DNA of 20,433 nt. Source: a virus. The notes beneath the pieces were generated by a model. The model worked only from the letters and a program-made list of their open reading frames with translations, was not told where the DNA came from and did no database searches. Shown in pieces: positions 1 through 5,526 of the stretch. The DNA lies in the IMG/VR virus record IMGVR_UViG_3300021197_000248, positions 1 to 20,433 of that record. One strand, 5' to 3'. A program made the translations under genes and the position numbers. How positions within the stretch are numbered: position 1 is the first letter of the stretch; each line of letters starts with the position of its first letter.

Positions 1-273
1 ATAACATATGACAAGATCTCTCTGATCGATCTGGATAGCGACATTGAATTGCGCGCACATGAAATCAAAACTGCTTTTGCAGAATTGCACAAGATGCGTG
101 ACGTATTACGCAAGCGATTAGCGCACGTCGAAAATATTCTAGCGCCCAGCACCATTGCAGAATATCTTGAAGGTGATGAACAAGATGACCGCATATTCAC
201 AGATCTAGTGGACAGTATGCCTAGTATGAAACTCGACGATGATAACAATGTTATCGACGATCTCGACACCTAA
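1..273 (+). CDS. C-terminal part of an unknown phage protein (5' end outside window)
   Basis: The frame is open from base 1 to the TAA at 271-273, so the gene begins upstream of the window; the TTG at 49 is not needed as a start. The visible 90 residues are mostly charged and helix-like in the middle (KTAFAELHKMRDVLRKRLAHVE), suggesting a coiled segment, and end in a strongly acidic tail (KLDDDNNVIDDLDT). No family is recognised. A strong terminator follows seven bases after the stop, so this is the last gene of an upstream plus-strand transcript and is not part of the early operon that starts at about 1020. Function unknown. Confidence 0.7.
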   Translation: MTYDKISLIDLDSDIELRAHEIKTAFAELHKMRDVLRKRLAHVENILAPSTIAEYLEGDEQDDRIFTDLVDSMPSMKLDDDNNVIDDLDT

Positions 274-279
274 TACAAC

Positions 280-310
280 GCCCTGACCAGAAATGGTCGG
301 GGCTTTTTTT
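280..310 (+). terminator. Rho-independent terminator
   Basis: A 9-bp stem GCCCTGACC / GGTCGGGGC (one T-G wobble) with a 6-base loop (AGAAAT) is followed directly by seven T. It lies just after the stop at 273 and closes the transcript entering from the left. Confidence 0.93.
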
Positions 311-387
311 GTGCCTAAAATTCCGCAATCCGATCGAAACCAGTTATGTTATTAGCGGTGAGCGACACAGGCGCACGCAGACAGAGA

Positions 388-405
388 GTTAGCTGCGTGG
401 CTAAC
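388..405. repeat. Palindrome GTTAGC-TGCGTG-GCTAAC (exact)
   Basis: Noncoding copy of the dispersed palindrome, at the head of the 117-base repeat unit. Arms match the consensus 12 of 12. Confidence 0.9.
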
Positions 406-504
406 TATTCCATCTATACCAGTTATGTTGTTAGATGTGAGAGGCGCACAGCGAGAAGTAGTCATGTGTTGTTATACAACCATCGTAGTTGTAAACTTGT
501 GCGG

Positions 505-522
505 GTTAGTAGCACGGCTAAC
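505..522. repeat. Palindrome GTTAGT-AGCACG-GCTAAC (one mismatch)
   Basis: Noncoding copy at the head of the second 117-base unit. Left arm ends in T instead of C. Confidence 0.75.
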
Positions 523-582
523 TATTCCATCTATACCAGTTATGTTGTTAGCGGTGAGCGATTTGCATAAGTCATTGAAAAC

Positions 583-947
583 AAAGTAATGTTCCCAATG
601 TTCCAAAATGATTTTGCATAATGGAACAATTAACCCATTGATTTTAAAGTAATGTTCCTAATGTTCCAAATGTTCCGTTAAATATATATACAGTACGATA
701 TGAGCCTCTACCCCCCTCATACAGGCAATTCCATACAACATCATTATACCCCTCTAGTACCCTAAAACCGCGGAACATTGGAACATTACTTTAAAAACAA
801 AGACTTACCACGGAACATTACCTGTTTTGCTACGGAACATTGGGAACATTACTTTAATATCAATAAGTTAGCCCATTGACTAACCCCAACCCCATATAAC
901 ACACTACTAACATCTACATACGGTTACTCATACAATAACGGAACATT
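583..947. other. Symmetric GGAACATT/AATGTTCC repeat array; candidate replication origin or operator region
   Basis: AATGTTCC occurs at 588, 597, 651, 660 and 669 (9-base steps within clusters). Its complement GGAACATT occurs at 772, 780, 812, 834, 843 and 940. A variant GGAACAAT is at 623. The left copies all point one way and the right copies the other. A 22-base segment at 583-604 is a perfect inverted copy of 834-855, and 637-658 matches the complement of 843-864 at 21 of 22 positions. Several copies are flanked by TTAAAGT or its complement. The centre (677-771) holds ATATATATAC and pyrimidine-rich stretches. Iterons around an unwinding region are typical of replication origins; paired operators for a repressor would look similar. 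No gene is seen here. The initiator protein is not identified. Confidence 0.7.
867..884. repeat. Palindrome GTTAGC-CCATTG-ACTAAC (one mismatch)
   Basis: Noncoding copy inside the right half of the GGAACATT array. Right arm starts with A instead of G. Confidence 0.75.
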
Positions 948-971
948 ACTGATTAAAATACATTTGCTCAC

Positions 972-989
972 GTCAAGATAAGTATTGAC
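972..989. promoter_or_regulatory. Short dyad over the -35 box (possible operator)
   Basis: GTCAA (972-976) and TTGAC (985-989) form a 5-bp inverted repeat with an 8-base spacer; the right arm is the promoter -35 box. It could be a repressor site, but the arms are short and chance is possible. Confidence 0.3.
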
Positions 990-1013
990 ATGTTTACTTA
1001 TATATGCTATAAA
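985..1013 (+). promoter_or_regulatory. Sigma70-type promoter of the early operon
   Basis: TTGACA at 985-990, a 17-base spacer, then TATAAA at 1008-1013, with TG one base upstream of the -10 (TGCTATAAA, extended -10). Transcription would start near 1020, about 27 bases before the first ATG (1047). It is the only near-consensus host-type promoter I found ahead of the long plus-strand gene run, so it is the probable early promoter. Confidence 0.85.
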
Positions 1014-1046
1014 GGGGTACGTTACAAATTTGAACGAGGATCAGTC

Positions 1047-1397
1047 ATGTCTTACAAAACCGAAACCGTTAGCCACCAAGCTAACACCACCAAAACCGTT
1101 AGCCGCCAAGCTAACACCTCAGAGCGCGCAACGCATTCAACTCGCTATTACATCAGCGACCTTGATTGCAAGGTTAGCCGCTCGCTAACTCCTGCAAAGC
1201 CATTGTCTCAAGAGGCGCAGGACGCAATCGCACAATATATGTGGCAGATGCAGCACTACAATGACGGGGTTCGCGTTATGACCCCAAACGGGCGTGCGCT
1301 CGTTGCTCATATGCCTGCAAGCTACGACCCGCCTAGTTCATTCCAATCTGTTCCCAAGCGCGACATCCACGCTCGCAAGCGTTGGGGGGACGAATAA
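1047..1397 (+). CDS. First early protein, unknown, N-terminus built on the palindrome
   Basis: The start ATG at 1047 has GAGGA at 1036-1040 with a 6-base gap; the longer frame back to 990 lies inside the promoter and is rejected. The product is 116 residues. The first 50 residues are low complexity and contain VSHQAN, VSRQAN and VSRSLT, which are the translations of three GTTAGC palindromes at 1068, 1098 and 1173; the first two sit in a 30-base direct repeat. The rest (LSQEAQDAIAQYMWQMQHYN, then a basic end KRDIHARKRWGDE) looks like a small folded domain of no recognised family. As the first gene after the early promoter it may be a host-takeover or regulatory protein, but nothing in the sequence proves this. 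Confidence 0.75.
   Translation: MSYKTETVSHQANTTKTVSRQANTSERATHSTRYYISDLDCKVSRSLTPAKPLSQEAQDAIAQYMWQMQHYNDGVRVMTPNGRALVAHMPASYDPPSSFQSVPKRDIHARKRWGDE
1068..1085. repeat. Palindrome GTTAGC-CACCAA-GCTAAC (exact)
   Basis: Inside the first early gene, read as VSHQAN. Forms a 30-base direct repeat with the next copy. Confidence 0.9.
1098..1115. repeat. Palindrome GTTAGC-CGCCAA-GCTAAC (exact)
   Basis: Inside the first early gene, read as VSRQAN; one base different from the copy 30 bases upstream. Confidence 0.9.
1173..1189. repeat. Palindrome GTTAGC-CGCTC-GCTAAC (5-base spacer)
   Basis: Inside the first early gene, read as VSRSLT. Both arms are exact but the spacer is one base shorter than usual. 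Confidence 0.85.
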
Positions 1398-1399
1398 CT

Positions 1400-1615
1400 A
1401 TGGCAGTTATGTTGACCTGTCGATCATGTGGCGAGAACACGCTGCACTCAGCACGTCACGCTATCGGGTACGACGACTGTATGGACTGCGGCGACAATCG
1501 CGCCCGTGAAGAACGCGCAGGATGGTGCATCGCACCTATCGCGCACAAGCAAGGGGCGACCCTTGTAACAAACCGCAATGACCTCAAAGGTCTTAACAAA
1601 TACACTGGAGAATGA
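1400..1615 (+). CDS. Small zinc-ribbon-like protein
   Basis: The ATG at 1400 lies two bases after the previous stop, with a G-rich ribosome site (GGGGGGA, 1384-1390); 71 residues. Two CxxC knuckles are visible, C7-RS-C10 and C27-MD-C30, with the 16-residue separation expected of a zinc ribbon. After these comes a polar stretch ending NKYTGE with no recognised domain. Zinc ribbons of this size in phages bind nucleic acid or proteins; the target is unknown. The stop overlaps the next gene in a TGATG junction, so the two are co-translated. Confidence 0.75.
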   Translation: MAVMLTCRSCGENTLHSARHAIGYDDCMDCGDNRAREERAGWCIAPIAHKQGATLVTNRNDLKGLNKYTGE

Positions 1616-1617
1616 TG

Positions 1618-1758
1618 ATGTGGTACGAAGTAACACATCGTGTAAATTATTACACCGTGGAAACGCATCTTATGTGGGCAAGGACAAAACACGATATCTT
1701 GCCCCTTCTGGAGCATCTAAAAATCACCGCATGTACCATGCACAAATACAGCAACTAA
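1618..1758 (+). CDS. 46-residue unknown protein
   Basis: The ATG at 1618 (or 1615, overlapping the previous TGA) follows GGAG at 1607-1610; spacing 7 favours 1618. The product starts MWYEVTHRVNYYTVETHLMW and runs through KHDILPLLEHLKI to TAA at 1756-1758. It is mixed in composition, without cysteine pairs or a membrane segment. The same GGAG-7-ATG arrangement is used by its neighbours, which supports translation. No family is recognised. Confidence 0.55.
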   Translation: MWYEVTHRVNYYTVETHLMWARTKHDILPLLEHLKITACTMHKYSN

Positions 1759-1767
1759 CTTAAACCA

Positions 1768-1785
1768 TTTAGGGAACTCCCTAAA
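1768..1785 (+). other. Hairpin just upstream of the 1803 gene
   Basis: TTTAGGG-AACT-CCCTAAA, a perfect 7-bp stem with a 4-base loop, lies between the stop at 1758 and the ribosome site at 1792-1795. No T tract follows, so it is not a standard terminator. It may influence translation or stabilise a processed mRNA end. It is 18 bases long, like the GTTAGC palindromes. Confidence 0.6.
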
Positions 1786-1802
1786 CAAACTGGAGAATGA
1801 TT

Positions 1803-2774
1803 ATGAATATGATGAGTAACACAGAGAGCGTTAGCCACACGGCTAACCACATTAACACGGACGACGTAGCGTCTATTTCATCCGCTGCGCTCCTAGTTCA
1901 GATGTCCATATCGAATTGGGCGGGGCGTAAGCTAGATCGCAAAGCGTCTGCCGAAGTATCGGACGCCAACGCCGCCGAGCGCGGTATGGCTAACGTGAAC
2001 AAAAAGCTGTTGGGTAACAATGAATACCTCAAAGCTATACAGACGCACGTATCTGCGGCGCGTGATATGCACACACGCATGACGATGCCTTGGGGTAAGA
2101 CAGGTTGGCAGCTATGCCCGACCGAACAGTATTTCAAGTACACCGAGACAATGACGCGGATGCAGAATGAGTTCTATTCGCTAGTTCAGCAGTTCTTGGA
2201 TAACTACGAGCAGGCTGTCGAAGATGCTCATGTTTTCTTGGGCGAGCTTACGAACCCTGACGACTACCCGAGCCTAGAGAAGTTGTCACGCAAGTTCGCA
2301 TTCAATCTCGATGAAATGCCGCTCCCAACGTCTGGCGACTTTCGCTTGGATATCGGCAACGAAGGACTTAGCCAACTGGCTAACAAGTACGAGAAGTTCT
2401 ACACCACACAGTTCGAGACAGCTATGAACGACATATGGAAGCGTACATATGATGCGCTGTCCAAGATGTCAGAACGTCTCGACTACGAAACCGAAATCGA
2501 AGAATATGTAGATGATGCAGGACGTACCAAGCGCCGTAAACTTGGAGCCAAGACGTTCCGCGATACGCTCGTATCCAACGTGACCGAGATGGTTGACCTG
2601 CTCAAGGTTAGCAATGTGACTAACTCACCGCAAATGACTGCAATGGCAGATCGACTTGAAGAAGCCATGTTGGATGTGACACCCGCCGCATTACGTGACG
2701 ACGAGTTGTTGCGTAAGCAAACAAAAGCCGAAGTAGACGCAGCAATCGCTGCGCTACCAACATTAGACATATAA
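1803..2774 (+). CDS. Phage protein of the MoxR/VWA-associated type (possibly DUF3150)
   Basis: GGAG at 1792-1795 with 7 bases to the ATG at 1803 selects this start over the ATG at 1797; 323 residues. The N-terminal peptide NTESVSHTAN is encoded by a palindrome block that recurs in the gene at 5526. After it come features I associate with a phage family found beside MoxR ATPases: SISNWAGRKLDRKASAEV (about 35-52), a TMPWGKTGWQLCPTEQYFKY region (about 94-113), and LPTSGDFRLDI (about 174-184), followed by a long helical, charged C-terminal half. I recall the family as DUF3150 but cannot confirm the number. The next genes are a MoxR ATPase and, three genes on, a VWA protein, so it probably works with them. 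Two more palindromes lie within it (2367, 2607). Confidence 0.75.
   Translation: MNMMSNTESVSHTANHINTDDVASISSAALLVQMSISNWAGRKLDRKASAEVSDANAAERGMANVNKKLLGNNEYLKAIQTHVSAARDMHTRMTMPWGKTGWQLCPTEQYFKYTETMTRMQNEFYSLVQQFLDNYEQAVEDAHVFLGELTNPDDYPSLEKLSRKFAFNLDEMPLPTSGDFRLDIGNEGLSQLANKYEKFYTTQFETAMNDIWKRTYDALSKMSERLDYETEIEEYVDDAGRTKRRKLGAKTFRDTLVSNVTEMVDLLKVSNVTNSPQMTAMADRLEEAMLDVTPAALRDDELLRKQTKAEVDAAIAALPTLDI
1830..1847. repeat. Palindrome GTTAGC-CACACG-GCTAAC (exact)
   Basis: Near the start of the 1803 gene, read as VSHTAN. The 27 bases 1821-1847 are identical to 5541-5567. Confidence 0.92.
2367..2384. repeat. Palindrome CTTAGC-CAACTG-GCTAAC (one mismatch)
   Basis: Inside the 1803 gene, read as LSQLAN. 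Confidence 0.65.
2607..2624. repeat. Palindrome GTTAGC-AATGTG-ACTAAC (one mismatch)
   Basis: Inside the 1803 gene, read as VSNVTN. Confidence 0.65.
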
Positions 2775-2792
2775 GCAGATTGGAGAACAGCT

Positions 2793-3902
2793 ATGTCGAC
2801 TAACACTATGTATGCACTGAGTATCGATGAAATCGTTAACGCTATTGCGGTTCAAGTTCCGTTACCGCCCGAGGACAAGACGACTATTATTGTCGAAGGC
2901 GAGATGGGTAGCGGCAAGTCGTCGATACTCAAAGAGTTGGACGCGAAGTTGTCCGACCACAAAGCCATCTACTTTGATTGTACAACCAAGGCAGATGCAG
3001 GTGACTTGATGTTGCCGAAGTTCAAGGATTTGGACGGCAACGACTACGTTACCTTTGCGACTAACGAAGAGTTGGGTATGCACCTCAAGGATACACCGCT
3101 CATCATTATGATCGACGAGGCAGGTAAGAACCGCGCTATCCAGAACCCGCTCAATCGTTTGTTCCAAGAGCGAATGATCGGTATGCACTCGCTCCATCCC
3201 GAAAGCGTTGTCTTTGCTACAACCAACCTTGGGTTCGAGAATGTGGGCGACATGTTCATGCCGCACACTTGCAACCGCGTATCGTTTGTTCGGATGCGTA
3301 AACCGAATGCGTTGGAATGGATTGAACACATGATCAACATTAACGGCGATGCTGTCACGTTGGCGTTTGTGAAAGACAACCCACAGGTTCTCGCCTCATC
3401 TGACGATGTTAAAGACCCCGAAGATAACGTGTACATCAATCACCCGAAAGCTGTGGGGCGTAGATCATTCTGTACACCGAGATCTCTGCACAAGGCATCT
3501 AACTACATGAAGATGCGGGACAAGCTGACAGACAAGACCCTGACAGCTTTGCTTATCGGTACGATTGGCGCACGGGGCGCGATGGATATGATGGCTCACC
3601 TCAAGTTAGCCGATCAGCTACCTACCTTGGAGAGTATCAAGACTGATCCCAAAAACGCCAAGGTTCCGACAACTGCTGCAGCTATTTGTATGGTTGTGTT
3701 TCGGACGTTGGCAGCTATCGAACAGGATTGGCTCAACGCTTGGATGACATACATGGAGCGGCTTGATGTCGAGGCGCAGGGTATGTTTGCCAATGGGGTT
3801 CGCTCTCCGAAGTACAGCAAGCAGTCGATGGTTATGCAGAACCGCAGGTTCACACAGTGGGCGGCGGATAACTCGTACATGTTCTCATCGGATCAAACAT
3901 AA
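2793..3902 (+). CDS. MoxR-like AAA+ ATPase
   Basis: GGAG at 2782-2785 with 7 bases to the ATG; 369 residues. The Walker A motif is GEMGSGKS (36-43), Walker B is IIMIDE (104-109), the sensor-1 asparagine is N145 in VVFATTN, and R162 in CNRVSFV is a candidate arginine finger. The order and spacing fit the MoxR branch of AAA+ ATPases, which work as hexamers with a VWA-domain partner to remodel or activate target proteins (established for RavA-ViaA and CbbQ-CbbO type pairs). The VWA partner is encoded at 4193. The C-terminal third is helical (the lid region) and ends with a phage-specific tail. The target in this phage is unknown. The stop shares a TAATG with the next small gene. Confidence 0.9.
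   Translation: MSTNTMYALSIDEIVNAIAVQVPLPPEDKTTIIVEGEMGSGKSSILKELDAKLSDHKAIYFDCTTKADAGDLMLPKFKDLDGNDYVTFATNEELGMHLKDTPLIIMIDEAGKNRAIQNPLNRLFQERMIGMHSLHPESVVFATTNLGFENVGDMFMPHTCNRVSFVRMRKPNALEWIEHMININGDAVTLAFVKDNPQVLASSDDVKDPEDNVYINHPKAVGRRSFCTPRSLHKASNYMKMRDKLTDKTLTALLIGTIGARGAMDMMAHLKLADQLPTLESIKTDPKNAKVPTTAAAICMVVFRTLAAIEQDWLNAWMTYMERLDVEAQGMFANGVRSPKYSKQSMVMQNRRFTQWAADNSYMFSSDQT
3605..3622. repeat. Palindrome GTTAGC-CGATCA-GCTACC (one mismatch)
   Basis: Inside the ATPase gene, read as LADQL; the second reading frame of the motif. Confidence 0.5.
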
Positions 3903-4063
3903 TGGGACGGGTTCGTTTGCTTGATAAACAAAACCGTTTCGTCTCACCGAAAATGCGGAGGATGCGGCACACAAGTATGCCGCGTAAATCCGAAACGGGC
4001 GATCTAAAACCAATCAATCGTGCGGCTCGCCGCGCGATTAATAGCGATAAGCAGAGGAAGTAA
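3902..4063 (+). CDS. 53-residue very basic protein
   Basis: The ATG at 3902 overlaps the ATPase stop (TAATG) and the frame runs to TAA at 4061-4063. There is no clear ribosome site, so translation would rely on coupling to the ATPase gene. Of 53 residues, 17 are Lys or Arg (MGRVRLLDKQNR, PKMRRMRHTSMPRK, INRAARRAINSDKQRK). Such a charge suggests binding to nucleic acid or to an acidic partner; the VWA protein two genes on has a long acidic linker. No family is recognised. It fills a gap that would otherwise be unexplained in a tightly packed operon. Confidence 0.5.
   Translation: MGRVRLLDKQNRFVSPKMRRMRHTSMPRKSETGDLKPINRAARRAINSDKQRK
4016..4039 (+). other. Strong hairpin inside the basic small gene
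   Basis: AATCGTGCGGC / GCCGCGCGATT pairs over 11 bp (one T-G wobble) around TC, so the real loop is probably CTCG. No T tract follows. It could be an mRNA processing or stability signal between the ATPase and VWA genes, or a by-product of Arg/Ala-rich codons. Confidence 0.45.
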
Positions 4064-4065
4064 AA

Positions 4066-4212
4066 ATGACAATGACAAATGAAGAATTATTCAAATGGTT
4101 GGAAACATGCCCAACAAAAGAGTGGGCAGCAGTGGAAGAAAACAAGGGCGAGGTGACTGTGTACTTTCCCATAACAGAACAGGAGAATGAAAATGTTACA
4201 GTTAGGAACTAA
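4066..4212 (+). CDS. 48-residue unknown acidic protein
   Basis: The ATG at 4066 follows AGAGGAAG (4053-4060), a good ribosome site; the frame ends at TAA 4210-4212, overlapping the start of the VWA gene (4193). The product (MTMTNEELFKWLETCPTKEW, then an ENKGEVTVYFPITEQ stretch) looks like a small alpha-beta domain, net acidic. Short proteins with an ELF-type N-terminal helix and a following strand are common in phage early operons, but I recognise no named family. Translation through the VWA start would couple the two genes. Confidence 0.6.
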   Translation: MTMTNEELFKWLETCPTKEWAAVEENKGEVTVYFPITEQENENVTVRN

Positions 4213-5431
4213 GCTAACCGAAGAACAGCGCATCGAAAAAGCCGTTGTTCAGATCATGCACAAAGTGCCTGAGATAGGTAGCCTGCTCATGTTGGGCAAA
4301 CGTGTGGTATGTGAGAAAACCAGAACCGCATGTACCAACGGACGTGACGAGTGGTATGGACGTGCGTTTATGCGCGACCTGAATGATAAGCAACTACGCT
4401 TTCTTGTCCTGCACGAAGTGTATCACAAGATGTATCGTCATTTGATTACGTGGCGGCATCTTTGGAAGAAGTGTCCCAACACAGCTAATCGTGCGATGGA
4501 CTACGAGATTAACATCAAGATACTCGACGAGTTCGGGGACTTTGTGGAATGGATCGAAGGCGGTTGCCTCAACGAGAAATACCGCGGTTGGGGTACGGCT
4601 AAAATCTTCAACGACATTTACGAGGAACGTAAAGGCGGTGGAAACAAGAGTGATGGTGATGGCGAAGGCGGTGCTGGTAACGGAGAAGGTGACGGCACTG
4701 GTGACGATAGCTCTGAGGGTGAACCATTCGATGATCACGATTGGGAGAGCGCCGAAGAAATGTCCGAAGATGACAAGCGCGAACTGGAACGTGAGATTGA
4801 CGAGGCTATTCGCCAAGGCAGTATTGTTGCAGGTAAAGCGGGTAGCGGCGGTGTCCGTGACATGGAAGAATTGTTGCAGCCCAAAGTAAACTGGACTGAA
4901 CCATTTCGTGAATTCTTTCTGGCTACCTGCGCAGGCAATGACAACTCGACGTGGCGCAAACCAAAGCGTAGGTTCATAGCACAAGATGTCTATATGCCAT
5001 CGACATTCAGCGAAACTATTGGTGAGGTGTTGATCGGCGTAGACACATCAGGTTCTACGTTTGCGCCGGGCGTGCTACCTGCGTTTATGACTGAGGTTAA
5101 ATCCCTCTGTGATATGCTAACCCCAGAGCGGGTACGCATTCTGTATTGGGACACAGCTATCTGTCGTGCTGAAGTGTACGAGCAGTACGAGTTGGACAGT
5201 CTTATAAATACAACGCGCCCCGAAGGCGGCGGCGGTACGGATGTTAGCTGTGTGGCTAACTACATCGAAGAGCATAAGCTTGACCCGCAGGCTGTCGTTT
5301 TGTTGACCGATGGATATCTGTTTGGAGGGTGGGGACACTGGCATCACCCTACCCTGTGGTGCATCTTGGACAACGCAAACGCCCAACCAAACAACGGCGT
5401 TACAATCCACATCAATTCGGAGGATATGTGA
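4193..5431 (+). CDS. VWA-domain protein with HExxH metallopeptidase-like N-terminus
   Basis: GGAG at 4182-4185 is 7 bases from the ATG at 4193, preferred to the ATG at 4187; 412 residues. The N-terminal part carries HEVYH (74-78) within LRFLVLHEVYHKMYRH and then NRAMDYEIN, as in the putative metallopeptidase domain of the DUF2201 type. Residues about 145-200 form a Gly/Asp/Glu-rich linker. The C-terminal part is a VWA domain with a complete MIDAS: D284-T-S-G-S288, T349 in GGGGTD, and D373 in LLTDG. This is the usual partner of a MoxR ATPase, encoded at 2793. Together they probably form a remodelling complex acting on a host or phage protein; peptidase activity is inferred only from the motif. 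Palindromes lie at 4201 and 5243. Confidence 0.88.
   Translation: MLQLGTKLTEEQRIEKAVVQIMHKVPEIGSLLMLGKRVVCEKTRTACTNGRDEWYGRAFMRDLNDKQLRFLVLHEVYHKMYRHLITWRHLWKKCPNTANRAMDYEINIKILDEFGDFVEWIEGGCLNEKYRGWGTAKIFNDIYEERKGGGNKSDGDGEGGAGNGEGDGTGDDSSEGEPFDDHDWESAEEMSEDDKRELEREIDEAIRQGSIVAGKAGSGGVRDMEELLQPKVNWTEPFREFFLATCAGNDNSTWRKPKRRFIAQDVYMPSTFSETIGEVLIGVDTSGSTFAPGVLPAFMTEVKSLCDMLTPERVRILYWDTAICRAEVYEQYELDSLINTTRPEGGGGTDVSCVANYIEEHKLDPQAVVLLTDGYLFGGWGHWHHPTLWCILDNANAQPNNGVTIHINSEDM
4201..4218. repeat. Palindrome GTTAGG-AACTAA-GCTAAC (one mismatch)
   Basis: Covers codons 3-9 of the VWA gene (LGTKLT frame) and the stop of the 4066 gene, so a hairpin here could affect translation of the VWA start. Confidence 0.65.
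5243..5260. repeat. Palindrome GTTAGC-TGTGTG-GCTAAC (exact)
   Basis: Inside the VWA gene, read as VSCVAN, directly after the MIDAS GGTD motif. Confidence 0.9.
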
Positions 5432-5526
5432 TGAACAGGCCAGATAGAGAAGATAAAACGATCTTCTGGTTAGTCGTATTTTTATCTGCGCTATCCGTAG
5501 TGTTAGTGCGAACAGGAGTATTATGA
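5431..5526 (+). CDS. 31-residue single-pass membrane protein
   Basis: The ATG at 5431 overlaps the VWA stop (TGATG) and has TCGGAGG (5417-5423) seven bases upstream, a strong ribosome site. The product is MNRPDREDKTI followed by the hydrophobic stretch FWLVVFLSALSVVLV and RTGVL. The charge pattern suggests one membrane-spanning helix. No family is recognised. Position directly after the MoxR/VWA genes raises the possibility that it tethers or modulates that complex at the membrane; this is inference. Confidence 0.6.
   Translation: MNRPDREDKTIFWLVVFLSALSVVLVRTGVL

Larger units (their letters stand above)
339..560 (+). repeat. Three-copy direct repeat block in the noncoding region
   Basis: The core ACCAGTTATGTTRTTAG followed by a GTGAG-like end occurs at about 339, 418 and 535. 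The last two copies are longer: they share an identical stretch beginning at GGCTAACTATTCCATCTATA (399 and 516) and running through GTTGTTAG, exactly 117 bases apart. Each of the long copies starts with the right arm of a GTTAGC-type palindrome (388-405 and 505-522). The purpose is unknown; tandem regulatory sites or old duplications are possible. The ORF that crosses this block lacks a ribosome site and is not called. Confidence 0.8.

Noticed and set aside
346-570. 74-residue plus-strand open frame with two VSxxANYSIYTSYVV repeats
   Set aside because: No ribosome site, lies in the repeat block before the promoter, and its sequence is simply the translation of the tandem DNA repeat. Kept as a noncoding repeat.
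990-1046. Longer N-terminus of the first early gene
   Set aside because: This part lies within the promoter and before the expected transcription start; the ATG at 1047 has a proper ribosome site.
1068-1115. CRISPR-like direct repeat
   Set aside because: Only two copies at 30-base spacing, coding, and part of the dispersed palindrome family; there are no regular unique spacers and no cas operon.
4491-4889. 132-residue plus-strand open frame in another frame of the VWA gene
   Set aside because: Entirely inside the VWA gene and low complexity (Thr, Val, Lys), a by-product of the Gly/Asp linker codons.
4394-4984. 196-residue minus-strand open frame
   Set aside because: Antisense to the VWA gene, which has clear family motifs; no ribosome site or promoter was recognised. 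A shadow frame.
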